A model generated the notes under the pieces. The model was not told where the DNA came from, did no database searches, and worked only from the letters and a program-made list of their open reading frames with translations. Positions 9,658 through 19,043 of a DNA stretch of 64,000 nt are shown here, piece by piece (the stretch's first letter is position 1; every line of letters begins with the position of its first letter). The DNA is taken from NCBI GenBank assembly GCA_964478225.1, contig CAYZHM010000004.1, positions 96,609-160,608 on the forward strand. Reading direction: 5' to 3'. Both the position numbers and the translations under genes were made by a program. This DNA comes from CAYZHM01 sp964478225 (lineage in GTDB: Bacteria; Pseudomonadota; Alphaproteobacteria; Micavibrionales; Micavibrionaceae).

Positions 9658-10256
9658 ACCAAAGATGGCTCACGGATGAGGCCGTCTTGCCAGCCATATT
9701 GCCAAATGTCCCAGGGGAATTCGGTTTTTGAGGGATTGGGCATGAATTCATAAAGGGTGCAGTTTGGCACGCCGATGATGTCGATGTTGTAGAATTTGCC
9801 AAAACAACGGAAGACGCCGCCGTGGCTGACGATCATGATGGGATTTTCTTCGCGCGCAAGGGCGTTGTTTTTTCCTCGTTTGGTTCTTGTTAGAAATTCC
9901 TCGTGTGTTTCGCCGTTTGGCGGATTAACCCAACCCTCGAGCAAGCCCGGGCAGTCATCGTAAGAAATACCTTCCCAGTCGCCGGCGTGCCATTCGGCGA
10001 GGTCTGGATCTTCGTAGGTCACGGCTTGCAGATTGGCGTTGAGGATGTTGGCCGTATCGCGGGCGCGGGAGAGGTTGGAGTGAATTATTGCCTTAGGTTT
10101 GATTGCAAGATTGTCAATGATGATGCGCGTGGTTTCCGCTTGATAGCGGCCTTTTTCATTCAGGGGGGAATCGAGGCTGCCGGCCATGATGCGTGCGGCG
10201 TTGGCTTCGGTTTCGCCGTGACGGATCATGTAGAAATGTTTCGCTTTGATGGGCAT
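9624..10256 (-). CDS. Histidine phosphatase family protein (phosphoglycerate mutase-like)
   Basis: A 210-residue cytoplasmic phosphatase/mutase-fold protein. FYMIRHGETEANA carries the catalytic histidine (His13) in the RHG motif, and MIVSHGGVFRCF has the second active-site His. HSNLSRARDTANIL and DLAEWHAGDWEGISY match the family. The substrate cannot be assigned: relatives include cobalamin phosphatase CobC-like enzymes and broad sugar-phosphate phosphatases. The gene converges on and overlaps folP; its upstream side abuts a palindromic repeat element. Confidence 0.85.
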   Translation of the reverse strand: MPIKAKHFYMIRHGETEANAARIMAGSLDSPLNEKGRYQAETTRIIIDNLAIKPKAIIHSNLSRARDTANILNANLQAVTYEDPDLAEWHAGDWEGISYDDCPGLLEGWVNPPNGETHEEFLTRTKRGKNNALAREENPIMIVSHGGVFRCFGKFYNIDIIGVPNCTLYEFMPNPSKTEFPWDIWQYGWQDGLIREPSLVYSCDAAKIAL

Positions 10257-10257
10257 T

Positions 10258-10362
10258 CCAGTCGTTCCTTTTGCTTTTTCAGTGCGTTGCTTCGCTCCTA
10301 AGGTAGCAATTCGTACCTGTCGTCACTTGCGCCTGCTGAAAAAAGCAAAATCAAACGACTGG
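10258..10362. repeat. Palindromic intergenic element, copy 1
   Basis: Long imperfect inverted repeat. The outer arms are 10258-10282 and 10336-10362 (CCAGTCGTT + TTTTGC + TTTTTCAG against its complement, with 2-3 small indels). The core contains GCGTTGCTTCG at 10285-10295 and CTTGCGCCT at 10326-10334, both shared exactly with the element at 23713. It lies between the starts/ends of the minus-strand histidine phosphatase and nadX genes. Confidence 0.6.
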
Positions 10363-10368
10363 GAGTTT

Positions 10369-11151
10369 TTATAACACAACGAGCGGTTCGCTCAAGCCCT
10401 TCAGGACGGAGATAATGCTTTGGGCGGCGAGGATGGAGGATTTTGGATTGGCCGGATCGGGCATGTTTTCAACGCGGGCGTTCATTTTGCTGTACTGGCT
10501 TTCGACCCAGATTTCATGCGCATTGGATTTTGTGTCAGGATCGGCCCAGATTTCGACTTGCGTGTTTTCAGGGCCAATGCCAGCCAGGGACAGAGTTGCG
10601 GCGACATTAACGTTGGCAGGAAAACCTTCGGCAGCTTCGAAGGCGTTGCCGGAAAAGATTCTGGTTTTCGTCATTATTTGCGATAAATCGATGGCATTTT
10701 TATCCACAAAGGGAGCGCCAGAATAACCCCCAGGTGGTTTTGTTGTCGCAATGCGAGCGCTTTTGATCCCGATCTGCGCCAGTGCGCAAACCCCGTCTAG
10801 CCCTATTAAGGCGCCAGATGGAACGATGATGCGGCTTTTGCTGGACTGATGCTGCGTGAGGATATCTCTGTGGATAAGTAAGGCTGAAGAGGAGATAAGG
10901 ACGAGATCTTTGCTGTGTTCAAAGACGTATTTTGTTAAATCAGGGACGATTTTTGGTGGCAGGGCTTCGATGATTAGATCGCAGCTTTTGGCGAGCGTTT
11001 CGAAGTCAACAATTGGAATGTTGAAATTACTTTTGGGATTTACATCGCTGGCGGCGGCAAGTTCGAAGCCGTCAATGCCTTTGATCAGGGCGCGGGCGAC
11101 GGCGCTGCCGATGGCGCCCAAACCTGCTATTCCAACTGTCGTACTTTTCAT
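10369..11151 (-). CDS. nadX: L-aspartate dehydrogenase
   Basis: NAD(P)-dependent enzyme giving iminoaspartate from aspartate for NAD synthesis, replacing aspartate oxidase NadB. The 260 residues begin VGIAGLGAIGSAVARALIKG (Rossmann motif), then VPSGALIGLDGVCALAQIG, TTKPPGGYSGAP, the very characteristic GFPANVNVAATLSLAGIGP, VEIWADP and SNAHEIWVES with the catalytic-region histidine. I start at ATG 11151 because longer versions add non-conserved sequence. Only 15 bases separate it from the divergent recO start, so their promoters must overlap the opposite genes. Confidence 0.88.
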   Translation of the reverse strand: MKSTTVGIAGLGAIGSAVARALIKGIDGFELAAASDVNPKSNFNIPIVDFETLAKSCDLIIEALPPKIVPDLTKYVFEHSKDLVLISSSALLIHRDILTQHQSSKSRIIVPSGALIGLDGVCALAQIGIKSARIATTKPPGGYSGAPFVDKNAIDLSQIMTKTRIFSGNAFEAAEGFPANVNVAATLSLAGIGPENTQVEIWADPDTKSNAHEIWVESQYSKMNARVENMPDPANPKSSILAAQSIISVLKGLSEPLVVL

Positions 11152-11166
11152 TGTAGAGTAGAAACC

Positions 11167-11940
11167 ATGGAAATTTGGCAAGATCAAGGGATTATATTGG
11201 CTGTGCGGGCGCATGGGGAGAACGGCGCGATTGTTTCCGTTTTGACAGAAAATTACGGGCGGCAGGCCGGATATGTGCGCGGGGCTTCGAGTTCGAAGAT
11301 GCGCGGAACGCTCGAGCAGGGGAATGTTGTCGATGCGCGTTGGCAGGCGCGGAATGAAGCGGATTTGGGGAGTTTTGTTTTTGAGTTGTCGGCAAGCCCG
11401 ACGGCGAAGTTTTTAAGTGAGCCCTTGAAACTTGCGGCGTTGCAGGCGGCCTGTGCGCTCTGTGATCAGGGATTGCCGGAAAAGGAAGGGCATCCGGGGC
11501 TGTTTCACGGGCTGCAAAGTTTGTTTGAGACGCTGGATTCCGAGGTGTGGATGGCGGCCTATGTGTTGTGGGAGATTGCACTTTTGAAGGAGCTGGGGTT
11601 TTCGCTGGATTTAACACAGTGTGCGGGCGGCGGAGATGTTTCGGATTTGGCTTATGTGTCGCCGAAGAGCGGGCGGGCGGTGAGCCTGGCGGCGGGAGCT
11701 ATATATAAAGAGAGGCTTTTGCGGTTGCCGGAATTTTTGAAACCCGGCGGTGGTGCGATGGATGAGGAGGAAATTTTATGTGGTTTGACGATGACGGGTT
11801 ATTTCCTCGAGCACTGGGTTTTTAACCATCACACAAAGGGTGTGCCGGAATCGCGCTTGCGTTTTGCTCAAAGGTTTGCGAAAAGAGTGCTTGATTCACA
11901 TTCGCAAGACGAAGATTTAAAAGAGTATGGCACGCGCTAA
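11167..11940 (+). CDS. recO: DNA repair protein RecO
   Basis: Recombination mediator that works with RecR and RecF in gap repair. The 257-residue sequence shows the N-terminal OB-fold start [41 protein letters not shown], and a helical C-terminal domain ([36 protein letters not shown]). The canonical four-cysteine zinc site is not evident. It overlaps parC by 14 bases, the recO-parC order common in alphaproteobacteria. Confidence 0.93.
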   Translation: MEIWQDQGIILAVRAHGENGAIVSVLTENYGRQAGYVRGASSSKMRGTLEQGNVVDARWQARNEADLGSFVFELSASPTAKFLSEPLKLAALQAACALCDQGLPEKEGHPGLFHGLQSLFETLDSEVWMAAYVLWEIALLKELGFSLDLTQCAGGGDVSDLAYVSPKSGRAVSLAAGAIYKERLLRLPEFLKPGGGAMDEEEILCGLTMTGYFLEHWVFNHHTKGVPESRLRFAQRFAKRVLDSHSQDEDLKEYGTR

Positions 11941-14170
11941 ACCCCCTGTAGAACAAAACATTATCGACCAGCCGTTTGGCGAGATTTTGGCTGACAAGTA
12001 TTTGTCGTATGCGCTCTCGACGATTATGAGCCGCTCATTGCCGGATGTGCGCGACGGTTTAAAGCCGGTGCATCGCCGGTTGATGTATGCGATGTATCAA
12101 TTGAAGTTGAACCCGACACAGATGCCGAAAAAATCGGCGCGGGTTGTGGGGGATGTGATTGGTAAGTATCACCCGCATGGGGATACGGCCGTGTATGACG
12201 CGATGGTTCGTTTGGCGCAGGACTTTGCGCAGAGATATCCGCTGGTCGATGGGCAGGGGAATTTCGGGAATATCGATGGTGATAACGCGGCGGCGATGCG
12301 ATATACGGAAGCGCGGCTGACGGATGTGGCTTTATTGCTGCTCGAAGGGATTGAGGAGAACGCGGTTGATTTCCGTCCGACTTATGACGGATCGGAAACG
12401 GAGCCTGTTGTTCTGCCGGGTGGTTTTCCGAATTTGCTGGCGAACGGGTCATCGGGGATTGCGGTTGGTATGGCGACAAATATTCCGCCGCATAACGTCG
12501 CGGAGTTGTGCGAGGCGATGGAGATGATGCTGGAGGCCGAAGGTGATATCAGCGTTAAGCAATTGATGAAGGCGGTCAAAGGGCCGGATTTTCCGACGGG
12601 CGGGGTTTTGGTTGAAGACAAGGCCGCGGTTGCGCAGGCGTATGAAACCGGGCGCGGGTCATTCCGTTGCCGTGCGGTTTGGGAAAAGGAAGAGATGAAG
12701 GGCGGCGGGTATCAGGTTGTCGTCACAGAAATTCCGTATCAGGTGCAGAAATCAAAACTGGTCGAGAAGCTGGCGGAGCTCATTCAAACCAAGAAAGTGC
12801 CGCTCTTGGATGACGTGCGGGACGAGAGCGCGGAAGATATACGGCTGGTGCTGATTCCGAAGAGCCGGAATGTTGAGCCGGAGATTTTGATGGAGGCGTT
12901 GTTCCGTGCGAGCGAGCTGGAGACCCGGTTCAGCCTTAATATGAACGTTCTCGATAATGGGCTTGTGCCGAAGGTTATGAACCTGAAAGAGGTTTTGCGC
13001 GCGTGGCTCGATCATCAGCAGGAAGTTTTGGTGCGCAGATCGCAGCACCGTTTGGAGAAGGTTTTGCACCGTCTTGAGGTGTTGGCTGGGTATTTGATTG
13101 TCTATTTGAATATTGATGAGGTGATCAAGATTATCCGTTTTGACGATGATCCGAAAGCAAAGCTGGCCAAGAAGTTTAAGCTGACGGAAATTCAGGTTGA
13201 AGCGATTTTGAACTTGCGGTTGCGCCGCTTGCACAAGCTTGAAGAGATCGAGATCAGATCGGAGCATGATGCGTTATCGAAGGAGCGTGATGAGCTTGAG
13301 AAGTTGATCAAGTCCGAAGCGCGGCAATGGACGCGGATCAAAAAGCAGATCGCATTTTTGAAAGAGCAATTTGGCCCGAAGACACTTTTGGGTAAACGAC
13401 GGACGAAAATCGGCAAGGCGCTTGAGCCGATGGATGTTAATCTTGACGATATTATGATCGAGAAAGAGCCTGTGACTGTGATTTGCTCTGATAAAGGGTG
13501 GATCAAGGCAATGAAGGGGCATGAGCATAATCCGAAAGATTTCAAATATAAGGATGGGGATCGCGCCGGGGCGATTTTGGAATGTCAGACTACAGACAAG
13601 ATTTTGTTTTTTGCAACGAACGGGCGTTTTTATACCGTGGGCGCGGACAAATTGCCGCCGGGACGTGGATTTGGTGAACCGCTGCGTTTGATGATGGACC
13701 TTCCGAATGAGGCGGATTTGGTGGCGATGACTGTGTATGAGCCGGGTCAACGATACCTTGTTGCCTCAAGCGAAGGGCATGGATTTATTGTGAAGGCGGA
13801 TGATGTTCTGGCGCAGACGCGAAACGGCAAGCAGGTTTTGAATGTGTCCGGCAAATCAGAGGCCGCATTGTGCCGTTTGGTTGGTGAAAATGATGATCAC
13901 ATTGCTGTGCTGGGCACGAACCGCAAGATGCTGGTGTTCGAATTGCAGGAATTGCCAGAGATGGCGCGTGGCAAAGGAGTGTTGTTGCAGAAATATAGCG
14001 GCGGCAGCAAGCTGGCCGATGCGAAGACGTTTAATTGGGCCGAGGGTTTGATTTATAAGTATGGCGCGGGCGAGACCTTGGTGGGTGATTTGAATCCATG
14101 GGTGGGAGCGAGAGCGCAGGCGGGGAAATTGCCGCCGAATGGTTTTCCTAAGAGAAACAGATTCGATTAG
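11927..14170 (+). CDS. parC: DNA topoisomerase IV subunit A
   Basis: Catalytic subunit that, with ParE (57735-59771 here), decatenates chromosomes. It is 747 residues long, close to the E. coli enzyme. [17 protein letters not shown] and [19 protein letters not shown] lead to the active-site tyrosine in [11 protein letters not shown]. At the positions equivalent to E. coli Ser80 and Glu84 this protein has Thr and Asp ([11 protein letters not shown]). The C-terminal beta-propeller begins near the [14 protein letters not shown] repeat. It lacks the GyrA box, supporting ParC over GyrA. parE is about 44 kb away, so the two subunits are not in one operon. Confidence 0.93.
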   Translation: MARAKPPVEQNIIDQPFGEILADKYLSYALSTIMSRSLPDVRDGLKPVHRRLMYAMYQLKLNPTQMPKKSARVVGDVIGKYHPHGDTAVYDAMVRLAQDFAQRYPLVDGQGNFGNIDGDNAAAMRYTEARLTDVALLLLEGIEENAVDFRPTYDGSETEPVVLPGGFPNLLANGSSGIAVGMATNIPPHNVAELCEAMEMMLEAEGDISVKQLMKAVKGPDFPTGGVLVEDKAAVAQAYETGRGSFRCRAVWEKEEMKGGGYQVVVTEIPYQVQKSKLVEKLAELIQTKKVPLLDDVRDESAEDIRLVLIPKSRNVEPEILMEALFRASELETRFSLNMNVLDNGLVPKVMNLKEVLRAWLDHQQEVLVRRSQHRLEKVLHRLEVLAGYLIVYLNIDEVIKIIRFDDDPKAKLAKKFKLTEIQVEAILNLRLRRLHKLEEIEIRSEHDALSKERDELEKLIKSEARQWTRIKKQIAFLKEQFGPKTLLGKRRTKIGKALEPMDVNLDDIMIEKEPVTVICSDKGWIKAMKGHEHNPKDFKYKDGDRAGAILECQTTDKILFFATNGRFYTVGADKLPPGRGFGEPLRLMMDLPNEADLVAMTVYEPGQRYLVASSEGHGFIVKADDVLAQTRNGKQVLNVSGKSEAALCRLVGENDDHIAVLGTNRKMLVFELQELPEMARGKGVLLQKYSGGSKLADAKTFNWAEGLIYKYGAGETLVGDLNPWVGARAQAGKLPPNGFPKRNRFD

Positions 14171-14182
14171 GTATTCTTCGAT

Positions 14183-14281
14183 AAATGGTCTGCAAATAAA
14201 ACGTTTCTGTGCTTCCGGTGCTCACGTACTTTAAAGTACGCTGCGCGCCGGTTCTCGCAACATTTCATTTTCGACTCATTT
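14183..14281. repeat. Palindromic intergenic element, copy 2
   Basis: Imperfect inverted repeat between parC and the convergent motB gene. The centre is a perfect palindrome, GTACTTTAAAGTAC. It shares CTTCCGGT, CTCACGTA, TACGCTGCG and CCGGTTCTCG, in order, with the element at 25467. The outer arms begin AAATG at 14183 and end CATTT at 14281. It may also act as a transcription end for the two convergent genes. Confidence 0.6.
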
Positions 14282-14321
14282 CTCTTTGAATATTAGTGTG
14301 GCGTTTTTTTTTTAAGTGTTT

Positions 14322-15380
14322 CTAAGGAAATTCAACGGCGCCGGGGGTACGACGGAAGGTGCCGATGGGGATTTGTGGTGTGCCGCCACTGCCTTGGCCT
14401 TGATCGGGCGCGGTTGTTTCAGATTCTTCCTCGAATTCCAGGTCGTAGCCTTTTTCTTCGGCGACGGCCTTTGCTTCTTCTTCGAAATCAGGATTGGTGA
14501 GTTCTTCTTTCAGCAAGATGACCGAGATGCGGCGGTTGCGTGCATCGTTGGGTTCATCGGGAAATAAATGCTCGGTATCGGCTTTGCCAACAACGTTATT
14601 GAGGCGCTCTTCCTCGATGCCGGATTCTTTCAAAACGCGGCGGGTTGCGTTGGCGCGATCGCTTGATAGTTCCCAGTTGGTGTAGTCGGCGCCTTTGCCA
14701 TAAGGAACGCTGTCGGTGTGGCCGCGAATGGATAGCTCGTTCGGGGTCTTTTTGATGATCTCGGCCACCTTGGTCATGAGCGCTTTGGTTTTTTCGAACA
14801 TGCGCGCGGAGCCCGAGGCGAACATGGGTTCGCCGTCCTGGTCAACGATCTGGATGCGTAGACCTTCGGGGGTCATGTCGATCATGAGGTTTTTGGCAAG
14901 GTCTTTAAGCTCGGGGTCGGACTCGATGGCCTCTTTGAGTTTTTTCTCTGTTTCTTTGAATTTTTCTTCCTCGGCCTTACGCATTTCTTCTTTGGCTTTT
15001 TCGACCGCTTTTTGTTCCTTGTTTTTCTCCGTATTGTCTTTGGTCAAGCCGGAGGTTCCTGTGGGTTGCGGGCTGGTGAGGGTTTGTTTGTTGGTGGCTT
15101 GGGCGCCTTCGGGGGCCATGGCGAGGCCGCCCAATACTCCGCCGGCGCCGCTGGTGGCTTGTGAGATTCTGGGGTCGGTTGGCGAGAAGTAATCTGAGAT
15201 GGCGTTGAGTTCTTCGTCTGTCGAGACGTTGAGGAGCCAGAGAAGAAGGAAGAAGGCCATCATCGCGGTCACGAAGTCGGCATAAGCAACTTTCCACGCG
15301 CCGCCGTGGTGGCCACCGCCCTGGATGATTTTTTTTACGATGATCGGTGTGGCTTTTTTATCGTCGGCTTTATCGGCCAT
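14322..15380 (-). CDS. motB: Flagellar motor stator protein MotB
   Basis: Forms the proton-conducting stator with MotA and anchors it to peptidoglycan. WKVAYADFVTAMMAFFLLLW is the single transmembrane plug region, with the essential proton-binding aspartate at residue 35. A long charged linker rich in Lys and Glu (about 105-160) follows, then an OmpA-type peptidoglycan-binding domain with LSIRGHTDSVPYGKGA, LSSDRANATRRVL and DARNRRISVIL. It is 352 residues long. It starts 17 bases after motA on the same strand, an ordinary motAB operon. The C-terminal tail after the OmpA domain is acidic and then proline-rich. Confidence 0.93.
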   Translation of the reverse strand: MADKADDKKATPIIVKKIIQGGGHHGGAWKVAYADFVTAMMAFFLLLWLLNVSTDEELNAISDYFSPTDPRISQATSGAGGVLGGLAMAPEGAQATNKQTLTSPQPTGTSGLTKDNTEKNKEQKAVEKAKEEMRKAEEEKFKETEKKLKEAIESDPELKDLAKNLMIDMTPEGLRIQIVDQDGEPMFASGSARMFEKTKALMTKVAEIIKKTPNELSIRGHTDSVPYGKGADYTNWELSSDRANATRRVLKESGIEEERLNNVVGKADTEHLFPDEPNDARNRRISVILLKEELTNPDFEEEAKAVAEEKGYDLEFEEESETTAPDQGQGSGGTPQIPIGTFRRTPGAVEFP

Positions 15381-15397
15381 TTTTCTTCTCTAACTTT

Positions 15398-16285
15398 TTA
15401 TGGAGCCGGCAGTTCGTTCAGCTTTTCTTCCAACTCTTGGAATGTGGGTTGCACGTCATGCGAAATCATTTTCCGGCCAAACTCAACGGCGACCTGAGGT
15501 GCGCAGCCATTCAGGAAGGCAATGATGCAGACTTTCATACATTTATAATATTGAACTTCAGTTTCGGCTTTGGCGGTCATGGCGCCAGCGATTGGCGAGA
15601 CCATCCCATAAGAAACCCAGACGCCGAGGAAGGTTCCGACGAGCGCGCCGCCGATCATTTTCCCGAGAACTTCGGGGGGTTCGGAAATCGAGGCCATGGT
15701 TTTGATAACGCCAAGAACCGCGGCAACGATGCCGAGGGCAGGTATTCCATCGGCCATGTGCTGGACGGCGTGGCCAGGGTGACCTTCGTGCGCTTTGATG
15801 GTTGCGAGTTCCTCGTCCATCAGGGCGTCGAGAATATAGGGCGTGTCTGTGCCAAGGGAGATGATGCGGAGATAATCGCAAAGAAAGACAACAGCGTGGT
15901 GATTGTGCTGGAAGCCTTTGAATTGGTTGAAAAGCTCGCTTTCATGAGGATTTTCGATGTGCTGTTCGATGGCGAGCCAGCCTTTGGTGCGAGCGAGCTT
16001 GAAAACTGTGTAGATGACGCTGAAGAGTTCAATGTAGTCGTCTTTTGAATAAGCAGATGGTTTGGCGAGGGCGCCGAAATATTTCATGGTGTATTTGATG
16101 ACGTCCATCGAGTTGCCGATGATGAATGCCGAAATCGCGCAGCCCATGATGATAACAAGTTCGCCCGGCATGGCGGCCATAATGCCGGCCATGAGGTGCA
16201 TGAAGTGTTCCATGTTGAAGTGCATGGCGATGAGAAGGCCGCCAAACGTACACACGAAAACAAGAAGAAGTCCTACAAACTTCAT
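15398..16285 (-). CDS. motA: Flagellar motor stator protein MotA
   Basis: Inner-membrane stator subunit, 295 residues. Four hydrophobic helices are visible (MKFVGLLLVFVCTFGGLLIA; IMAAMPGELVIIMGCAISAF; and the pair around DGIPALGIVAAVLGVIKTMA and IGGALVGTFLGVWVSYGMV). The PALGIVAAVLGVIKTM segment with its conserved Pro is the MotA signature beside the proton channel. The long cytoplasmic loop carries the charged residues that contact FliG. It is the first gene of motAB. Confidence 0.95.
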   Translation of the reverse strand: MKFVGLLLVFVCTFGGLLIAMHFNMEHFMHLMAGIMAAMPGELVIIMGCAISAFIIGNSMDVIKYTMKYFGALAKPSAYSKDDYIELFSVIYTVFKLARTKGWLAIEQHIENPHESELFNQFKGFQHNHHAVVFLCDYLRIISLGTDTPYILDALMDEELATIKAHEGHPGHAVQHMADGIPALGIVAAVLGVIKTMASISEPPEVLGKMIGGALVGTFLGVWVSYGMVSPIAGAMTAKAETEVQYYKCMKVCIIAFLNGCAPQVAVEFGRKMISHDVQPTFQELEEKLNELPAP

Positions 16286-16386
16286 GCTTTTCCAGAATCC
16301 TTATTATTGCTCGTTGATTACGCAGTGAGAGTTACTGAGAAATTCAAATCTATCATAAAAAAGTTAACAGATTGGAATGGTTTTGA

Positions 16387-17391
16387 TTATCGTCCACAGA
16401 GAAGACGCGCAAGATCGTACGCGCCGTAAGTTAGGATAGCATTGGATCCGGCCCGTTTGAAGGCCAATAATGTTTCCATCAACACATCTTCGTAATTGAG
16501 CCAGCCGTTTGCTGCGGCGGCTTTGAGCATCGCGAATTCGCCGCTGACATGATAGGCGAAGACTGGAATGTTATGCTCGGATTTGATGCGCTGGATGATG
16601 TCGAGATAGGGCAGGCCGGGTTTGACCATGACCATGTCGGCGCCTTCCGCGATGTCGAGTGCGACTTCGCGCAATGCTTCTTGCGCGTTTGCCGGGTTCA
16701 TCTGATACGTTTTTTTGTTCCCTTGAAGTACGCCCGAAGATCCAACGGCGTCGCGGAATGGCCCGTAGAAGCTGGAGGCAAATTTTGCGGCATAGGAAAG
16801 GATCATAACATCATGATGTTTTTTGGATTCCAGTGTGGCGCGGATTGCGCCGATGCGGCCGTCCATCATGTCAGAAGGGGCGATGATGTCTGCGCCGGCG
16901 CTGGCCAGTGTCAGAGCCTGTTTGCAGAGGACTTCAACGGTTTCATCATTGAGAATTTTGCCGCCTTTTAATAGTCCGTCATGGCCATGTGATGTGTAAG
17001 GATCGAGCGCTACGTCTGCGATGATGCCGATGTGCGGAACCTGTTTTTTGATTTCTGAGATTGCTGTGCAGATCAGGTTTTTTGGGTTTAAGGCTTCTTT
17101 GCCGTTTTCGTTTTTTTTGTCTTGCGGCGTGGCAGGAAAAAGAGCGATGGCCTTGATGCCCCAATCTGCGGCTTGTTTGATCGACTGGATGGCGAGATCA
17201 ATGGAGAGTCTTTCGACACCGGGGAGTGATTTTATGGGTTCTCTCTGGTTTTGGCCTTCAGTGATAAAAAGCGGCCATATGAGATCGGAGGTGCGGACAT
17301 GATGCTCGCAGACCAGATCACGGATCCAGTCCTGGGAGCGGAGGCGCCGCATTCTTAGGGATGGGTATTGTGCAGAACTCATAATCACCAT
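16387..17391 (-). CDS. hemB: Delta-aminolevulinic acid dehydratase (porphobilinogen synthase)
   Basis: Condenses two 5-aminolevulinate molecules to porphobilinogen in heme synthesis. The 334 residues contain both Schiff-base lysines: Lys203 (YAAKFASSFYGPFRDA) and Lys257 (MVMVKPGLPYLDI). The metal-binding stretch ADVALDPYTSHGHDG has Asp126, Asp130 and Asp138 instead of the three cysteines of zinc enzymes, so this is the magnesium-dependent type. The start could also be the ATG three codons in (17382). It is divergent from the HIBCH-type gene with a 44-base gap. Confidence 0.96.
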   Translation of the reverse strand: MVIMSSAQYPSLRMRRLRSQDWIRDLVCEHHVRTSDLIWPLFITEGQNQREPIKSLPGVERLSIDLAIQSIKQAADWGIKAIALFPATPQDKKNENGKEALNPKNLICTAISEIKKQVPHIGIIADVALDPYTSHGHDGLLKGGKILNDETVEVLCKQALTLASAGADIIAPSDMMDGRIGAIRATLESKKHHDVMILSYAAKFASSFYGPFRDAVGSSGVLQGNKKTYQMNPANAQEALREVALDIAEGADMVMVKPGLPYLDIIQRIKSEHNIPVFAYHVSGEFAMLKAAAANGWLNYEDVLMETLLAFKRAGSNAILTYGAYDLARLLCGR

Positions 17392-17435
17392 ATCGTTATT
17401 TTCGCGGACGATACCATAAAAGAAACAGGTTTTAA

Positions 17436-18488
17436 ATGAGAGATAGTTTTCACCACGACGAAATTTTGGCGGAGAATCGCGGTGGTTTGGGTGTGATTAC
17501 GCTTAATCGTCCGCGGTCTTTGAATGCGTTGTCGCTTGAGATGATTCGTACGGTGTCTCATTTGCTTCGGGTTTGGGAAAAGGATGACTCTGTGAGCGCT
17601 GTTGTATTCGTGGGCGCTGGAGAAAAGGCTTTTTGTGCCGGTGGGGATGTGAAGTCTTTTTATAGGACGGGTATGGATTTTAGACGTGGTTCTGTGGGGC
17701 AAGAGGTTGCGATGCTCTTTTTTGAAGAAGAGTATGCGATGGACCGTCAGATTTTTCATTACAGCAAGCCGACCGTTTCTTTTATGAACGGGATTACAAT
17801 GGGCGGGGGGTATGGAATTGCAGGGAATTGCAAGCACCGTGTGGCGACACCACAAACAGTTTTTGCGATGCCGGAAGTGGGAATCGGGTTTTATCCGGAT
17901 GTTGGGGCCGTGTATCATTTGCTAAAGGCGCCTGGTCATTTTGGCGCTTATCTTTCTTTGACGGGGAATTCAATCGGGGCTGGGGATGTTATGGCTGCGG
18001 GGCTTGCGGATTATTATACCGATCTGGGGGTTGAAGAGTTTTTGGAGTCCTTGGGACAGGTTGCTTTATCAGGTCAGGATTTAAAGGACGGTTTATCTTC
18101 TTTGGAGGGTGCGCTGCCGGAACCCGATGTTCTGAAAAATCATGGTGATGTTATAGAAGAGGCTTTTTCAAGGTATGATGTCATGCAGATTTGCGAAACA
18201 TTGCAGGGCGATGGAAGGGAGTGGGCGCGGGAAATTCTTAAAATATTGGCGATGCGTTCCCCTTATAGCGTTAAGGTTACTGCGCGTTTGCTGGAAATGT
18301 CGCAAGGCAAAGATTTTGATGAGGTGATGGATATAAACCGCATGTTGACGCTTCGATTTTTGCAGCGTCAGGATATGTATGAGGGTATTCGTGCGGTGGT
18401 TATTGATAAGGATAAAGTTCCTGTGTGGAGTGTTTCCGCATTGAAAGAGGTTGCGCAGAGCGATGTTAATGAGTATTTTAAGGCGTAA
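17436..18488 (+). CDS. 3-hydroxyisobutyryl-CoA hydrolase-type enoyl-CoA hydratase/isomerase family protein
   Basis: A 350-residue crotonase-fold enzyme. Oxyanion-hole motifs are AFCAGGDV at 66-72 and MNGITMGGGYG at 117-127. FAMPEVGIGFYPDVGAVYHL, with Glu147 and Asp155, together with the long length and C-terminal extension, matches the HIBCH group (valine breakdown) rather than a plain enoyl-CoA hydratase. The known HIBCH reaction is hydrolysis of 3-hydroxyisobutyryl-CoA. It stands alone here, but a glutaryl-CoA dehydrogenase lies 1.2 kb downstream on the other strand, so this region carries two amino-acid degradation genes. Confidence 0.85.
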   Translation: MRDSFHHDEILAENRGGLGVITLNRPRSLNALSLEMIRTVSHLLRVWEKDDSVSAVVFVGAGEKAFCAGGDVKSFYRTGMDFRRGSVGQEVAMLFFEEEYAMDRQIFHYSKPTVSFMNGITMGGGYGIAGNCKHRVATPQTVFAMPEVGIGFYPDVGAVYHLLKAPGHFGAYLSLTGNSIGAGDVMAAGLADYYTDLGVEEFLESLGQVALSGQDLKDGLSSLEGALPEPDVLKNHGDVIEEAFSRYDVMQICETLQGDGREWAREILKILAMRSPYSVKVTARLLEMSQGKDFDEVMDINRMLTLRFLQRQDMYEGIRAVVIDKDKVPVWSVSALKEVAQSDVNEYFKA

Positions 18489-18587
18489 TTTCGATCTTGA
18501 CGTTCCGTTAACATCTCTTCAGTATGTTTAGAAATATTAGGATTTTTCCAAGGTAATAGTAGTTTTTTTGGAGTTTAAAGAATACAG

Positions 18588-19043
18588 ATGACACCATATT
18601 TTGATTCGATACAGCTTATTGAGCGGTTGCACCGTCACTTCCTTGACGTGTTGAAGGTGGAGCTTGATAAAAAAGGCATTCAGGACATCAACAACGTCCA
18701 ATCGATGATTTTGTACAATATCGGTAATGATGAATTGACGGTGGGTGAATTGACCATCCGTGGGTATTACCTTGGATCGAACGTTTCTTACAACGTGAAG
18801 AAAATGGTTGAGAACGGTTATTTGATTCAGGAGCGTAGCGTTCATGACAAGCGCTCGATCCGTGTGAAGCTTTCCGATAAAGGTACGCAGTTGCGTGATT
18901 TGATTTCGACAATGTTCGCGCGCCATGAAGAGCAGATTAAGGGATCATCTTTGACGGACGATGCTTTGACCGCGATGAACAAGACGCTTATGAGTGTTGA
19001 AAAGTTCTGGGCGAGCCAGACGAATTACTCCGGCGGCTTCTAA
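18588..19043 (+). CDS. ldtR: MarR-family winged-helix regulator, LdtR type
   Basis: DNA-binding regulator, 151 residues. FDSIQLIERLHRHFLDVLKV, then DINNVQSMILYNIGNDELTV, RGYYLGSNVSYNVKKMVENG and HDKRSIRVKLSDKG form a complete MarR winged helix. The sequence, especially SIQLIERLHR and GYYLGSNVSYNVKK, matches my memory of LdtR, which in Liberibacter and Sinorhizobium controls an L,D-transpeptidase gene and osmotic-stress tolerance. An L,D-transpeptidase lies at 5835 in this window, but not adjacent. A TTGACG element at 18497 could belong to its promoter. The last 4 bases overlap the convergent next gene. Confidence 0.85.
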   Translation: MTPYFDSIQLIERLHRHFLDVLKVELDKKGIQDINNVQSMILYNIGNDELTVGELTIRGYYLGSNVSYNVKKMVENGYLIQERSVHDKRSIRVKLSDKGTQLRDLISTMFARHEEQIKGSSLTDDALTAMNKTLMSVEKFWASQTNYSGGF

